Shown: positions 63,945 to 64,000 of the stretch, piece after piece
How the letters are laid out: the number at the start of each line of letters is the position of its first letter
Position numbering within the stretch: position 1 is the first letter of the stretch
DNA from: Bacteroidota bacterium
GTDB lineage: Bacteria; Bacteroidota; Bacteroidia; Bacteroidales; UBA10428
Assembly: GCA_023442525.1 (NCBI GenBank)
Contig: JAEZZA010000031.1
Location: forward strand, 538,003 to 602,002
Reading direction: 5' to 3'
Length of the DNA stretch: 64,000 nucleotides
The notes under the pieces: generated by a model
What the model was told of the DNA's origin: nothing
Seen by the model: only the letters and a program-made list of their open reading frames with translations
Databases searched by the model: none
Made by a program: the position numbers and the translations under genes

Positions 63945-64000
63945 AGTAGCCTGTAGCCTGTAGCCTGTAGCCTGTAGCCTGTAGCCTGTAACCAGTAGCC
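63945..64000. repeat. Tandem 7-bp repeat GTAGCCT, continues to window end
   Basis: About seven copies of GTAGCCT, the last ones imperfect (GTAACCA), run to the right edge. The same 7-mer array occurs at 10984-11019. Confidence 0.9.

Noticed and set aside
63945..64000. CRISPR array at the right end
   Set aside because: The units are 7-bp direct repeats without spacers and no cas genes are in the window.
1..64000. tRNA, rRNA, insertion sequences or prophage
   Set aside because: No cloverleaf, rRNA motif, transposase or phage-like gene was recognised in any spacer; almost all genes are core functions.

Overview
The window looks like chromosomal DNA from an uncultured or little-studied member of the Bacteroidota, probably Bacteroidales/Marinilabiliales-like. 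The evidence is a complete moxR-DUF58-batABCDE operon, a CarboxypepD-plug-barrel TonB receptor, a periplasmic-propeller (HTCS-type) sensor kinase, many lipoproteins with short lipoboxes, promoters of the TTG-N19..22-TAnnTTTG type, and almost no Shine-Dalgarno sequences. Nearly all genes are core metabolic or envelope genes. No phage, insertion sequence, CRISPR array, rRNA or tRNA was seen.

Layout. 1-1853: 3'-truncated TonB-dependent receptor (minus). 2.2-3.6 kb: an FMN reductase and a flavin-binding/rhodanese fusion. 3.6-7.1 kb: an Lrp/AsnC regulator divergent from asnB, followed by asnA, with a terminator and a promoter between the two. 7.1-10.9 kb: galactose use (galK, galM, GluP-type transporter). 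11.0-13.5 kb (minus): a small coiled-coil gene, zapA, a structured 6S-like RNA, and rny. 13.6-18.4 kb: envelope and recycling enzymes (M23 peptidase, AnmK, C69 dipeptidase). 18.7-23.5 kb (minus): ndk, an OPT peptide transporter, a PqqD-like protein and a POT peptide transporter. 23.6-27.1 kb: NrnA-type phosphoesterase followed by three FKBP lipoproteins. 27.1-35.5 kb: RsmI-like methylase, propeller sensor kinase, lipoprotein, alkaline phosphatase, rubredoxin, M20 dipeptidase. 35.6-49.8 kb: SLC13 transporter, GNAT-like protein, small winged helix protein, argS, ffh, folD, a GH84-like lipoprotein, a TPR protein, a ComA-like phosphosulfolactate synthase, aroE, YfiR-like protein, truA. 50.1-58.8 kb: the Bat operon, carrying an additional small secreted protein between moxR and the DUF58 gene. 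58.8-63.8 kb (minus): periplasmic glutathione peroxidase, acylphosphatase, a soluble hybrid histidine kinase and a membrane GAF/PAS sensor that lacks a kinase domain.

Functional themes are peptide uptake and degradation (POT, OPT, C69 and M20 dipeptidases), asparagine synthesis by both known enzyme types, periplasmic folding and stress (Bat complex, FKBPs, GPx), and sensing.

The least explained signals are: the approximately 210-nt structured RNA whose terminator-like 3' arm lies 24 nt upstream of rny; a palindromic operator candidate in the lrp-asnB spacer; a recurring vocabulary of 7-10 bp tandem words confined to spacers; an apparently inactive GH84-like lipoprotein; and the paired transmitter-less sensor and soluble kinase. 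No clearly new multi-gene system was identified with confidence.
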